A stretch of 11,832 nucleotides of DNA from Candidatus Liptonbacteria bacterium RIFCSPLOWO2_01_FULL_53_13 (GCA_001818895.1 MHLB01000007.1:1-11832); one strand, 5' to 3'. Positions 1-5,824 are shown, numbered from the stretch's first letter. Numbers and translations: made by a program. Notes: generated by a model from the sequence alone, not told the origin.

Positions 1-187
1 CTGTTGACAATTTCTTGGTTTTGTTGAGAATACTCATTGGTTCACCCGCTCTAAGGAGGCGAAGCACTTGCGACATCTCGCAATCGGCGCAGTAGGCATC
101 GTGACGGCGGCGGCAGTCGTCGCCGCACTGGCAAAGACGGGAGGGATGATCTTCCCCCGCAGCCAGGGCATCCCTCAACCGACCCAT
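1..187 (-). CDS. Alternative reading: Cys-rich hypothetical protein, runs off left edge
   Basis: I do not recognise this protein. From an ATG at 187-185 the minus strand is open to the window edge, giving at least 62 residues with no stop. It has a cysteine cluster CQCGDDC followed by YCADC (Cys at about residues 19, 21, 25, 33, 36), the kind of spacing seen in small zinc-binding modules, then a helical stretch SQVLRLLRAGEP and a Lys-rich part. The frame stays open upstream of the ATG too, so the start is uncertain. A short overlapping frame from an ATG near 279 ends in TGATG at this start, which could mean translational coupling or nothing. No Shine-Dalgarno is seen. It is exactly antisense to the plus-strand ORF at 68-241. 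Confidence 0.25.
   Translation of the reverse strand, partial: MGRLRDALAAGEDHPSRLCQCGDDCRRRHDAYCADCEMSQVLRLLRAGEPMSILNKTKKLST
4..31 (+). promoter_or_regulatory. Possible sigma70-type promoter for the small left-edge ORF
   Basis: A perfect -35 box TTGACA at 4-9 is followed after 16 nt by GAGAAT at 26-31, which matches 4 of 6 bases of the TATAAT consensus. It lies about 35 nt before a full AAGGAGG Shine-Dalgarno at 53-59. The promoter only matters if the plus-strand ORF at 68-241 is real; chance matches of this quality occur in AT-rich DNA. Confidence 0.35.
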
Positions 188-241
188 CAGCGGCGATTCC
201 CGCTGATCACGAGCCGTCCGGCGCCTCGTAGCCGGACCTGA
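68..241 (+). CDS. Hypothetical 57-aa small membrane peptide (uncertain)
   Basis: I do not recognise this protein. A TTG start at 68-70 lies 8 nt after a full AAGGAGG Shine-Dalgarno (53-59), the only strong one in the window. The frame runs to a TGA at 239-241. Residues 4-21 form one hydrophobic helix rich in Ala, Val, Ile and Gly, followed by a basic, Pro/Arg-rich tail, so the peptide would be single-pass with the tail probably inside. Promoter-like boxes lie upstream and a hairpin with a T-run lies downstream, so every part of a one-gene unit is present in order. Against it: the codons align exactly with an open frame on the opposite strand (1-187) that has its own protein-like character, and hydrophobic shadows are common opposite hydrophilic proteins. 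At most one of the two is likely to be real. Confidence 0.3.
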   Translation: MRHLAIGAVGIVTAAAVVAALAKTGGMIFPRSQGIPQPTHQRRFPLITSRPAPRSRT

Positions 242-259
242 CCCAGGCCCCACCGTACC

Positions 260-316
260 GCGCGCGCCCCACCTGCCATTTTCGTTTTTCGTTTGGCCGG
301 GGCGCGCGCACTTTTT
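260..316 (+). terminator. GC-rich hairpin with T-run, probable intrinsic terminator
   Basis: GCGCGCGCCCC at 260-270 pairs perfectly with 299-309 (11 bp), followed by AC and five T at 312-316. The 28-nt loop is long, but GCCA (275-278) and TGGC (294-297) can extend the stem inward. It would separate whatever lies in the GC-rich left block from the GH1 promoter. Confidence 0.5.
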
Positions 317-344
317 ATTTAAAGCCATTTTGGATTAATCGGTG

Positions 345-350
345 TATAAT
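345..350 (+). promoter_or_regulatory. -10 box of a probable leaderless promoter for the GH1 gene
   Basis: A perfect TATAAT ends exactly 7 nt before the ATG at 358, so transcription would begin at or next to the start codon. No convincing -35 box is found at normal spacing, and no Shine-Dalgarno lies at usable distance (AGGA at 354-357 directly abuts the ATG). The arrangement matches leaderless genes known in other bacteria. Confidence 0.6.
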
Positions 351-357
351 AATAGGA

Positions 358-1605
358 ATGCGATCCAAATTTCCGGACGGGTTTTACTTCGGCGCCGCGA
401 CCGCGTCCCATCAAGTTGAAGGCGGGAATAAAAACGATTGGACGGAGTGGGAGCATGCGAACGCACGTCGCTTATCGCAAATTGCAGATCGCAAATCGTG
501 GGAGCCATTCATTCTGAAAGGTTATCCGAACCCCTTACAGGAAGAAAATTATATTTCGGGGAACGCGTGCGACCATTACCATCGCTATGAAGAGGACTTT
601 GACATCGCAAAATCGCTCTGCCACAACGCCCACCGTTTTTCCATTGAATGGTCACGGATAGAGCCGGAAGAAGGAAAATTTGACGAGAAAGAAGTTGGGC
701 ATTATAGAGGCGTGGTCCGCGCGCTCCGCGCGCGGGGCATGGAACCGTTTGCGACGCTCTGGCACTGGACATTGCCGCTCTGGTTTGTAAAAAAAGGCGG
801 ATGGGTGAATAAAGATTCTGCCCAAGCTTTTGCGCGATACGCGGAACATATGTGCCAAGCGCTCCCCGAAGTGCATAAGTGGATAACGCTCAACGAACCG
901 AACGTATACACCGGGCACGGATACTGGAGGGGAATATGGCCGCCGGGCAAGCGGTCCCTGCGCCAATATTTTTCGGCGAACTATCACCTCTCGCAGGCTC
1001 ATATCCTGGCGTACCGGAAAATCAAAGCCTGCGATAAAAATTCGCAAGTCGGCATCGCGCAGAACCTTGTCTGGTTCACCAGGACATTCTCCGGCATAAA
1101 GCGGTTCGTATACAATCATCTCTTTCTCCGCTCCATCCGCGATCATCAGGATTTCATAGGGGTAAACTATTACCATTCCGACCGCGCCACGGCCAGGCGT
1201 TCGGAGTTCCAGAACTGGCCGATCGATCCCGAAGGGCTCACGGCGGTCATTCTGGAAATGAAGCGGTACGGCAAGCCGGTGTACGTCACCGAAAACGGCA
1301 TCGCGGATGTGCGGGATACGGAGCGCGGGGCATTTATCAAGAGCCACCTGCAAGCCATCATGGAGGCGCTCCGAAACGGCGCGGATGTGCGCGGTTATCT
1401 TTATTGGTCGCTTCTTGACAACTTTGAATGGTCAAGCGGTTTCTGGCCCCGCTTCGGGCTCGTGGAAATAAATTATAAAACATTGGAACGCAAAATCCGC
1501 CCGAGCGCTTTTGCTTACAAAGATATCATTGAGAACGGGCTACCGAATAAGGAGCCATTTCCGCCCGAGGCGGATCCGCCTTCGGCGGAAGTTATTGGTC
1601 ATTAG
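358..1605 (+). CDS. GH1 family beta-glycosidase (beta-glucosidase-like)
   Basis: This 415-aa protein is a glycoside hydrolase family 1 enzyme, a retaining beta-glycosidase with a TIM-barrel fold, probably acting in the cytoplasm on short beta-linked sugars because no signal peptide or TM segment is seen. Visible family landmarks are FGAATASHQVEG near the N-terminus (Q19 contacts sugar), LWHWTLP (H136), the acid/base Glu in TLNEP (E180), the nucleophile Glu in VTENG (E312), and YWSLLDNFEW (E357 and W358, aglycone and sugar contacts). It is slightly shorter than the usual 440-480 residues. The start at 358 begins the family N-terminus directly and follows a -10 box by 7 nt. The last 20 residues come from a palindromic DNA element and are probably not part of the fold. 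It heads an operon with a transporter-glycosidase fusion and a ROK kinase. Substrate (glucoside, galactoside or phosphoglycoside) cannot be told from sequence. Confidence 0.93.
   Translation: MRSKFPDGFYFGAATASHQVEGGNKNDWTEWEHANARRLSQIADRKSWEPFILKGYPNPLQEENYISGNACDHYHRYEEDFDIAKSLCHNAHRFSIEWSRIEPEEGKFDEKEVGHYRGVVRALRARGMEPFATLWHWTLPLWFVKKGGWVNKDSAQAFARYAEHMCQALPEVHKWITLNEPNVYTGHGYWRGIWPPGKRSLRQYFSANYHLSQAHILAYRKIKACDKNSQVGIAQNLVWFTRTFSGIKRFVYNHLFLRSIRDHQDFIGVNYYHSDRATARRSEFQNWPIDPEGLTAVILEMKRYGKPVYVTENGIADVRDTERGAFIKSHLQAIMEALRNGADVRGYLYWSLLDNFEWSSGFWPRFGLVEINYKTLERKIRPSAFAYKDIIENGLPNKEPFPPEADPPSAEVIGH
1559..1590. repeat. Near-perfect 32-bp palindrome (CCGCC/GGCGG double hairpin)
   Basis: TTCCGCC at 1559-1565 pairs with GGCGGAA at 1584-1590, and the core GGCGGATCCGCC at 1569-1580 is itself a perfect palindrome, so only two facing triplets fail to match. 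It can fold as one long stem or two small hairpins. It lies in the last codons of the GH1 gene and is translated as a Pro/Glu/Ala-rich tail. Confidence 0.8.
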
Positions 1606-1618
1606 TCATTTACAAATT

Positions 1619-3538
1619 ATGGGCATCCTCATCGCCGTCATCGCCTATACGCTCCTCGGGCTCTCCATCGTGCTCGACAAAATGCTTCTCAAAGAGAGGG
1701 TGAGGGGGAGCAGTATTGTGTTCATTTTTTGGATAGGGATCGCGAATGTCGTTCTTTTTCCGTTCGTTTTTTTTGGATTTTCTCCGCCCACGGCAGGCAT
1801 TTTCGCACTCGGCTTCGCTTCCGGCGCTTTCCTGCTTCTCGCGGGCCGTTTCTATTACGGCGCATTGGAACGCGGAGAGGCAACTAAGATACCGACGGTT
1901 ATCGGCGCCTTGACTCCCATCTCGGCCGCCCTTTGGAGCTTATGGTTTTTGAGCACCACCTTAAACATCGCGGAGTGGGTCGCGTTCGGCGTGCTCGTTG
2001 CCGGCGGGTTCGTAATGCTTCTTTCGGATGAAGGCAAGGATCGCCGCACGTTTTTTTGGGCCATAGGCGCGGCGTTCTTTTACGGCCTCGGCAACGTGAC
2101 TCAAAAGATCGTTTTCACTGAAACTAATTTTACGACCGGAATGGTGCTCTATGCGTTCGGCATGGCCGTAACCGCGCTGGCGCTGCTTTTGCGCCGAGAA
2201 TGGCACGATGCGATATTCGCCCAATCCACCGCCGCACCCTATGAAAAACGCCGGTTTTATATCGGCAACCGCATTCTCGCCGGCATCGCCTCGCTTCTCA
2301 TCTTTTACGCCATTAAACTTGAACACCCCGCCTTGATAGACGCGGTCTCCGGCATGCGCGCGGTAGTGGCGTTCCTCTTCGCGCTTTTAGTAATGAAGTT
2401 CAGGCCGAAATTGCTTGCCGAACACTTCCACGGCTGGAAGCTTGCCGGAAAGATCGCCGGAACGTTGATTATCATTATCGGCCTCTCGGGACTGGGCCTT
2501 GAGCGGTATTATGCGCAACAGCCTCTGCCGCCCGCATCCTCGCTTGAGTGGGACGTTACGTTTTCCCAAAAAATGAGCCAGCATTTCTTGGACTCCGACG
2601 TTTCAGTATCAGCTGAAAATCAGAGCTCCGACCCAAACGGGCGCCGGAGCTGGAAAAACAATTTTTCCGCGATCGTGGACGAGCTGAAGCCGCGCGGGCT
2701 CCGGCTGGTTGCCTATTGGGATTTGATCGAGCCGCAACAGAATGAATTTGCATTTGACGACCTTGATTGGCAAATGCGGAAGGCAATGGATGCGCAGATT
2801 CCCGTAGTTCTCGCCATCGGCCAGAAAGTCCCCCGCTGGCCGGAATGCCACCTCCCTCGGTGGGCCGAGGAAATCCGAAGTGCGAAATCCGAAATCCGAA
2901 ATAACGACGGAGAAGCAAATTTTCAAAAAGAACTGCTTGAGTACCTCGCTGTCATTGTTAATCGTTATCGGGAGTATCCGAATCTCCTCTATTGGCAAGT
3001 GGAGAATGAGCCGTTTTTGAACTTCGGCGAATGCCCGCCCGCCGATGCCGCGTTTTTGGAAAAAGAAATCGCACTGGTCAAATCGCTTGACCCAACGCAC
3101 GCGGTGCTTACGACCGATGGTGGAGAATTTGGCAGGTGGGTCGGCGCCGCAACGCGAGGGGACGTGTTCGGCACCACGATGTATCGCAAGGTGCATAGCG
3201 ATGTGTTTGGCTACATCACCTATCCGCTTACGCCGGAATTTTTCCGCCTTAAAAAATCCGTGGTACAATTTTTCACAGGGAAACCGCAGCAGGAATTTAT
3301 CGTTATCGAGCTGGGGACTGAGCCGTGGGAAAAGCACCAGCTCTATGAAATTCCGGCTGACCGCGGGCGCTCTCTTTTCTCCCTGGCGGATTTCAAAAAC
3401 ACCATAAGTTTCGCGCGCGCGACCGGGTTCACCGATTATTACCTTTGGGGTGCGGAATGGTGGTATTGGCTCAAAACCGCCCAGAACGACTCAAGCTACT
3501 GGGACTATGCGCGCGAACTCATGACGAAAAACCAATAA
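1619..3538 (+). CDS. EamA/DMT transporter fused to a clan GH-A-like glycosidase domain
   Basis: A 639-aa two-part protein. Residues 1-296 form ten hydrophobic helices in two EamA-type repeats (about 2-135 and 143-296), as in the drug/metabolite transporter superfamily. Residues about 311-639 look like a TIM-barrel glycosidase of clan GH-A (GH5/39/42-like): AYWDLIEP, then WQVENEPF with the putative acid/base E464, then FIVIELGTEPW with the putative nucleophile E564. Loops 1-2, 3-4, 7-8 and 9-10 are positively charged (loop 5-6 is about neutral), while the alternate loops are short and neutral or acidic. The positive-inside rule therefore places the C-terminal enzyme outside the membrane. I chose the ATG at 1619 because it starts at the first TM helix and follows the GH1 stop by 13 nt; the frame is open further upstream, but inside GH1. 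Two repeat-derived inserts lie in the glycosidase part. Likely role: cleave a glycoside outside and import the product; substrate unknown. Confidence 0.85.
   Translation: MGILIAVIAYTLLGLSIVLDKMLLKERVRGSSIVFIFWIGIANVVLFPFVFFGFSPPTAGIFALGFASGAFLLLAGRFYYGALERGEATKIPTVIGALTPISAALWSLWFLSTTLNIAEWVAFGVLVAGGFVMLLSDEGKDRRTFFWAIGAAFFYGLGNVTQKIVFTETNFTTGMVLYAFGMAVTALALLLRREWHDAIFAQSTAAPYEKRRFYIGNRILAGIASLLIFYAIKLEHPALIDAVSGMRAVVAFLFALLVMKFRPKLLAEHFHGWKLAGKIAGTLIIIIGLSGLGLERYYAQQPLPPASSLEWDVTFSQKMSQHFLDSDVSVSAENQSSDPNGRRSWKNNFSAIVDELKPRGLRLVAYWDLIEPQQNEFAFDDLDWQMRKAMDAQIPVVLAIGQKVPRWPECHLPRWAEEIRSAKSEIRNNDGEANFQKELLEYLAVIVNRYREYPNLLYWQVENEPFLNFGECPPADAAFLEKEIALVKSLDPTHAVLTTDGGEFGRWVGAATRGDVFGTTMYRKVHSDVFGYITYPLTPEFFRLKKSVVQFFTGKPQQEFIVIELGTEPWEKHQLYEIPADRGRSLFSLADFKNTISFARATGFTDYYLWGAEWWYWLKTAQNDSSYWDYARELMTKNQ
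2601..2651. repeat. Two adjacent inverted repeats inside the glycosidase domain
   Basis: TTTCAG at 2601-2606 pairs with CTGAAA at 2613-2618. AGCTCCG at 2624-2630 pairs with 2645-2651, with an inner CCC/GGG pair (2632-2634, 2639-2641). The segment is translated into a polar stretch near residues 329-345, between the first strand and the first helix of the barrel, where I expect a shorter link. Confidence 0.6.
2855..2902. repeat. Hairpin plus tandem 7-nt repeats inside the glycosidase domain
   Basis: CCTCGG (2855-2860) and CCGAGG (2865-2870) form a perfect 6-bp hairpin with a TGGG loop. It is followed directly by heptamers AAATCCG, AAGTGCG, AAATCCG, AAATCCG and a partial AAAT (2871-2902). The stretch is 48 nt, a multiple of three, and is translated as a charged, Arg/Lys/Glu-rich segment around residues 413-428. 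Confidence 0.75.
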
Positions 3539-3540
3539 CA

Positions 3541-4350
3541 ATGACTAAAAACTATCTCGGCATTGACGTTGGCGGATCTAAAATAATCGGAGTGGTTGTA
3601 GATGCGAAGTTTAAATCGGTGAGCGAGATCTTCCGTGCGGAAACTCCGCGGAGCCGCCCCGCACTAGTCGCCTTGCTCTTGGCATGCGTTTCAAAAATAC
3701 GCTTACGATATCGGCTCTACGGAATCGGCATCGGCGTACCGGGTATGGTTGACCCGAGAAGCGGCCGGCTGCTCAAGGCGCCAAACTTGCCGTTTTTAAA
3801 TGGTTGGGACATTCGGCGAGATTTCAAGAGGTTTGACCTTCCGGTGCGGGTGGATAACGACAACCGCTGCTTCGTCCGTGCGGAATGGCGGTTAGGAGCC
3901 GGACGAGGCCATCAAAATATAGTCGGCCTAGGCATCGGTACCGGCATCGGCGGCGGAATCGTAATCGATGGTAAAATGTACTCCGGCGCGACCAATACGG
4001 CGGGAGAATTCGGGCATATGACGATAGAAGCGACGAGCGTCCGCAGTCGCAGACCAAGCACGCTTGAAAATCTGGGCGCGAAAAAAGCGTTTCTCAAATA
4101 CGGTGACCGGAATAAAATGATAGGATCGGGCGTAGCAAGCATCATAAACGCATTTGACCCGGAGATAGTCATCTTGGGCGGCGGAGCGGTTGCGGAAGCC
4201 AATATTCTTCCGCGAGCGGTCGCGCGATTCGCGCGACCGCTTATCATTCCCCCTCGCGCGAAGCGCACGCCTATTATCGCAGGCAAGCTCGGTCCAATTG
4301 CCCAGGCAATCGGGGCGGCTCTCTTGCTCAATCCAAAGAACCGTGTATAA
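3541..4350 (+). CDS. ROK family sugar kinase (glucokinase-like)
   Basis: A 269-aa ROK-family protein, expected to phosphorylate glucose or a related hexose with ATP. DVGGSK at 9-14 is the phosphate-binding motif 1, PNLPFLNGW at 81-89 is a sugar-site element, DNDN at 105-108 holds the catalytic Asp (D107), GTGIGGG at 133-139 is the second phosphate motif, and EFGH at 156-159 carries the sugar-binding Glu and the His that normally ligates zinc. The usual CxCGxxGC zinc motif after it is missing: there is no Cys from 160 to 180. The segment between EFGH and the late GGGA (213-216) is also roughly 40-50 residues shorter than in typical glucokinases. The ATG at 3541 gives the standard N-terminus and follows the upstream stop by 2 nt, so it is co-transcribed with the transporter fusion. 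It probably captures imported or released glucose as glucose-6-phosphate. Confidence 0.88.
   Translation: MTKNYLGIDVGGSKIIGVVVDAKFKSVSEIFRAETPRSRPALVALLLACVSKIRLRYRLYGIGIGVPGMVDPRSGRLLKAPNLPFLNGWDIRRDFKRFDLPVRVDNDNRCFVRAEWRLGAGRGHQNIVGLGIGTGIGGGIVIDGKMYSGATNTAGEFGHMTIEATSVRSRRPSTLENLGAKKAFLKYGDRNKMIGSGVASIINAFDPEIVILGGGAVAEANILPRAVARFARPLIIPPRAKRTPIIAGKLGPIAQAIGAALLLNPKNRV
4215..4241. repeat. Perfect 12-bp hairpin inside the ROK gene
   Basis: AGCGGTCGCGCG at 4215-4226 pairs perfectly with 4230-4241 across a 3-nt loop. It is translated in frame as a stretch around RAVARFARPL (residues 225-234) in a helix near the C-terminus. There is no T-run, so it is not an ordinary terminator. Confidence 0.75.
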
Positions 4351-4351
4351 T
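4324..4351 (+). promoter_or_regulatory. Promoter for rpmE-glmR, overlapping the ROK stop codon
   Basis: TATAAT at 4346-4351 is preceded by TG (4344-4345) and, 16 nt upstream, by TTGCTC at 4324-4329 (weak -35). The TAA stop of the ROK gene lies inside the -10 box. Transcription would start near 4358, leaving a leader of about 60 nt before rpmE. Confidence 0.6.
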
Positions 4352-4375
4352 GGGGGCAACTTAGCCAATCCGCCC

Positions 4376-4411
4376 ATTCGCGATATTTGCCAAATTCGCG
4401 ATGTTCGCGAT
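4376..4411 (+). repeat. Four tandem 9-nt units in the rpmE leader
   Basis: ATTCGCGAT (4376-4384), ATTTGCCAA (4385-4393, degenerate), ATTCGCGAT (4394-4402) and GTTCGCGAT (4403-4411) follow without gaps and end 7 nt before the rpmE ATG. They fill the place where a Shine-Dalgarno would lie. TCGCGA is self-complementary, so small stems are possible. Confidence 0.75.
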
Positions 4412-4418
4412 TACTCTT

Positions 4419-4664
4419 ATGAAAAAAGATATTCATCCTACCTATTACGATAAAGCAACGGTTCGCTGCGCATGCGGGAATAGCTTTGTTACGGGCGCCA
4501 CAAAGCAGGAATTACACGTTGATATCTGTTCCAAGTGCCATCCGTTCTATACGGGCGAAGAGAAACTGATAGACACGGCGGGACGCGTGGAAAGATTCAA
4601 GACGCGCCGCGCGAAGGCGGTTGAGGTAAAACCGAAGAAGGTTCGCGTCAAGAAGGCAAAGTAA
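4419..4664 (+). CDS. rpmE: 50S ribosomal protein L31, zinc-binding type
   Basis: An 81-aa protein of the large ribosomal subunit. It starts with the typical MKKDIHP and has four Cys at 17, 19, 37 and 40 (CAC and CSKC), matching the zinc ligands of the C+ form of L31. HPFYTG follows as usual. Residues 61-81 are a very basic tail, somewhat longer than in the roughly 70-aa E. coli protein, probably an rRNA-binding extension. An in-frame ATG at 4401 lies inside the tandem repeats and is less likely. No Shine-Dalgarno is seen. It has its own promoter and probably shares a transcript with glmR, 18 nt downstream. Confidence 0.96.
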   Translation: MKKDIHPTYYDKATVRCACGNSFVTGATKQELHVDICSKCHPFYTGEEKLIDTAGRVERFKTRRAKAVEVKPKKVRVKKAK

Positions 4665-4682
4665 CATATCATTAGGTAGCAT

Positions 4683-5651
4683 ATGCCTAAGAAAGTAGTG
4701 GTCATCGGCGGCGGCACGGGTACGTTTACCGTGCTCTCGGGGCTCAAAAAATATCCGTTTAATCTGACGGCTATCGTAACCATGTCAGACGACGGAAGCT
4801 CCAGCGGCGTCCTGCGTGACGAATTAGGAGTGCTTCCTCCGGGAGACGTACGGCAATGTCTCGTGGCGCTTTCGCGTTCCCCACAGTTCCTGCGGGAATT
4901 GATGAATTATCGATTCAGAGAGGGCGGTCTTCGCGGTCACAGTTTCGGCAACCTCTTCATTTCTGCGCTGGAGAAAATGACGGGAAGTTTCGACGAGGCG
5001 GTCACGCGCGCATCGGAAGTGCTTCATATCGAAGGCCGCGTGATTCCTTCTACGCTTAATAAGGTTCGTCTTGCGGCAAAATTTTCGGATGGGAAAATAG
5101 TGCGCGGCGAGGATAAACTTGCTCACACAAATCTTCATGGTATGCAAAAGTTGTTTCTTGTTCCTCGCGCGCTGGCGAATCCGAAAGCGTTGCGCGCGAT
5201 CGCAGAAGCCGATGCGATCGTCATCGGCCCGGGAAACCTTTTCCGCAGCTTAGTTCCTAATCTGCTGGCGCGAGGTATCCCGGAGGCGATCCGGAAAAGC
5301 CATGGGAAAAAGATATTCGTCGCCAATCTGATGACCCAAGAGGGACACACCGACGGATTCACGCTTGGTGAATACATAAAAACCATTGAACAATATCTTG
5401 GCGGACCGATGGAGTACGTAATATGGAATAAAAAAATGCCTCCGGCGGCGCTTCTCAAGCGTTATGCCCGAAAAGGAGAACACTTGGTTCCGCGCGGAGA
5501 GATTGTTTCGGGCCACCGTTACATAGGAGGAAATTTAGTGAGCGAAAAAATCTTCCGTCCGCAGAAGTGGGATCCTATTTCAGCGCACCGCACGCTCATT
5601 CGCCACGATCCCGCGCGCCTCGGCGCGCTCATCGCGAAACTTGTCGCGTAG
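4683..5651 (+). CDS. glmR: GlmR/YvcK family UDP-sugar-binding regulator (CofD-like fold)
   Basis: A 322-aa member of the YvcK/CofD-like family, cytoplasmic. Landmarks are GGGTGTF at 9-15, SDDGSSSGVLR at 35-45 with PPGDVRQ at 52-58, GHSFGNL at 85-91, ADAIVIGPGNLF at 176-187 and MTQEGHTDGFT at 217-227. In Bacillus subtilis the homologue (GlmR, formerly YvcK) binds UDP-GlcNAc and stimulates GlmS, tying cell-wall precursor supply to carbon source; related proteins are needed on gluconeogenic substrates. Here the gene converges on glmS, which fits that partnership, but a regulatory link in this organism is inference. CofD itself (coenzyme F420 synthesis) has the same fold but is less likely given the motifs. 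A weak AGGT lies 5 nt before the ATG. It follows rpmE by 18 nt and ends at a strong hairpin. Confidence 0.92.
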   Translation: MPKKVVVIGGGTGTFTVLSGLKKYPFNLTAIVTMSDDGSSSGVLRDELGVLPPGDVRQCLVALSRSPQFLRELMNYRFREGGLRGHSFGNLFISALEKMTGSFDEAVTRASEVLHIEGRVIPSTLNKVRLAAKFSDGKIVRGEDKLAHTNLHGMQKLFLVPRALANPKALRAIAEADAIVIGPGNLFRSLVPNLLARGIPEAIRKSHGKKIFVANLMTQEGHTDGFTLGEYIKTIEQYLGGPMEYVIWNKKMPPAALLKRYARKGEHLVPRGEIVSGHRYIGGNLVSEKIFRPQKWDPISAHRTLIRHDPARLGALIAKLVA

Positions 5652-5671
5652 CGTTTTAATTCCTCCTTTGC

Positions 5672-5703
5672 TAAACGGCCCCGACGTACGTAGGGGCCGT
5701 TTA
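5672..5703. terminator. Hairpin between convergent glmR and glmS
   Basis: TAAACGGCCCC at 5672-5682 pairs perfectly with 5693-5703 (11 bp) across a 10-nt loop. The T/A-rich base gives only a short T-run on either strand, so it may end transcription from both sides weakly. It lies 20 nt after the glmR stop. Confidence 0.6.
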
Positions 5704-5726
5704 AGTGCCCGTATTTGCTACACATT

Positions 5727-5815
5727 CCTCCTTTGCTAAAGGAGGTGGTGAGTACGCGAGACGGAGGATTTAGAAATCCCTCCCCTCTCCGAGGTACTCC
5801 CTTTATGAAAGGGAG
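5727..5815. repeat. Composite palindromic element downstream of glmS
   Basis: Three nested inverted repeats: CCTCCTTT (5727-5734) with 5738-5745; GGATTT (5766-5771) with AAATCC (5774-5779); CTCCCTTT (5797-5804) with 5808-5815. The left and right halves are roughly reverse complements of each other, so the roughly 90-bp unit is one imperfect palindrome. A 23-nt part (5774-5796) recurs exactly at 7887-7909. It fills most of the 173-nt gap between glmR and glmS; no gene is seen there. Confidence 0.75.
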
Positions 5816-5824
5816 AATTAATTT

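Noticed and set aside
465..500. Repeat-like ATCGCAAAT stretch in the GH1 gene as a possible insert
   Set aside because: The protein length between neighbouring conserved motifs appears normal for the family, so I see no inserted residues.
652..1353. Long open frame on the minus strand inside the GH1 gene
   Set aside because: It is antisense to a gene with clear family motifs throughout, and its translation shows no recognisable domain.
1511..1618. Upstream start for the transporter fusion at 1511
   Set aside because: It would add a basic peptide read out of frame through the GH1 3' end and its palindrome; the ATG at 1619 starts cleanly at the first helix.
2609..3337. Long minus-strand frame opposite the glycosidase domain
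   Set aside because: It is a shadow of the sense gene; its ISDFGF-like stretch is just the reverse reading of the AAATCCG repeats.
5725..5820. CRISPR-like array between glmR and glmS
   Set aside because: The repeats are inverted and unequally spaced with no constant spacers; a composite palindrome explains them better.
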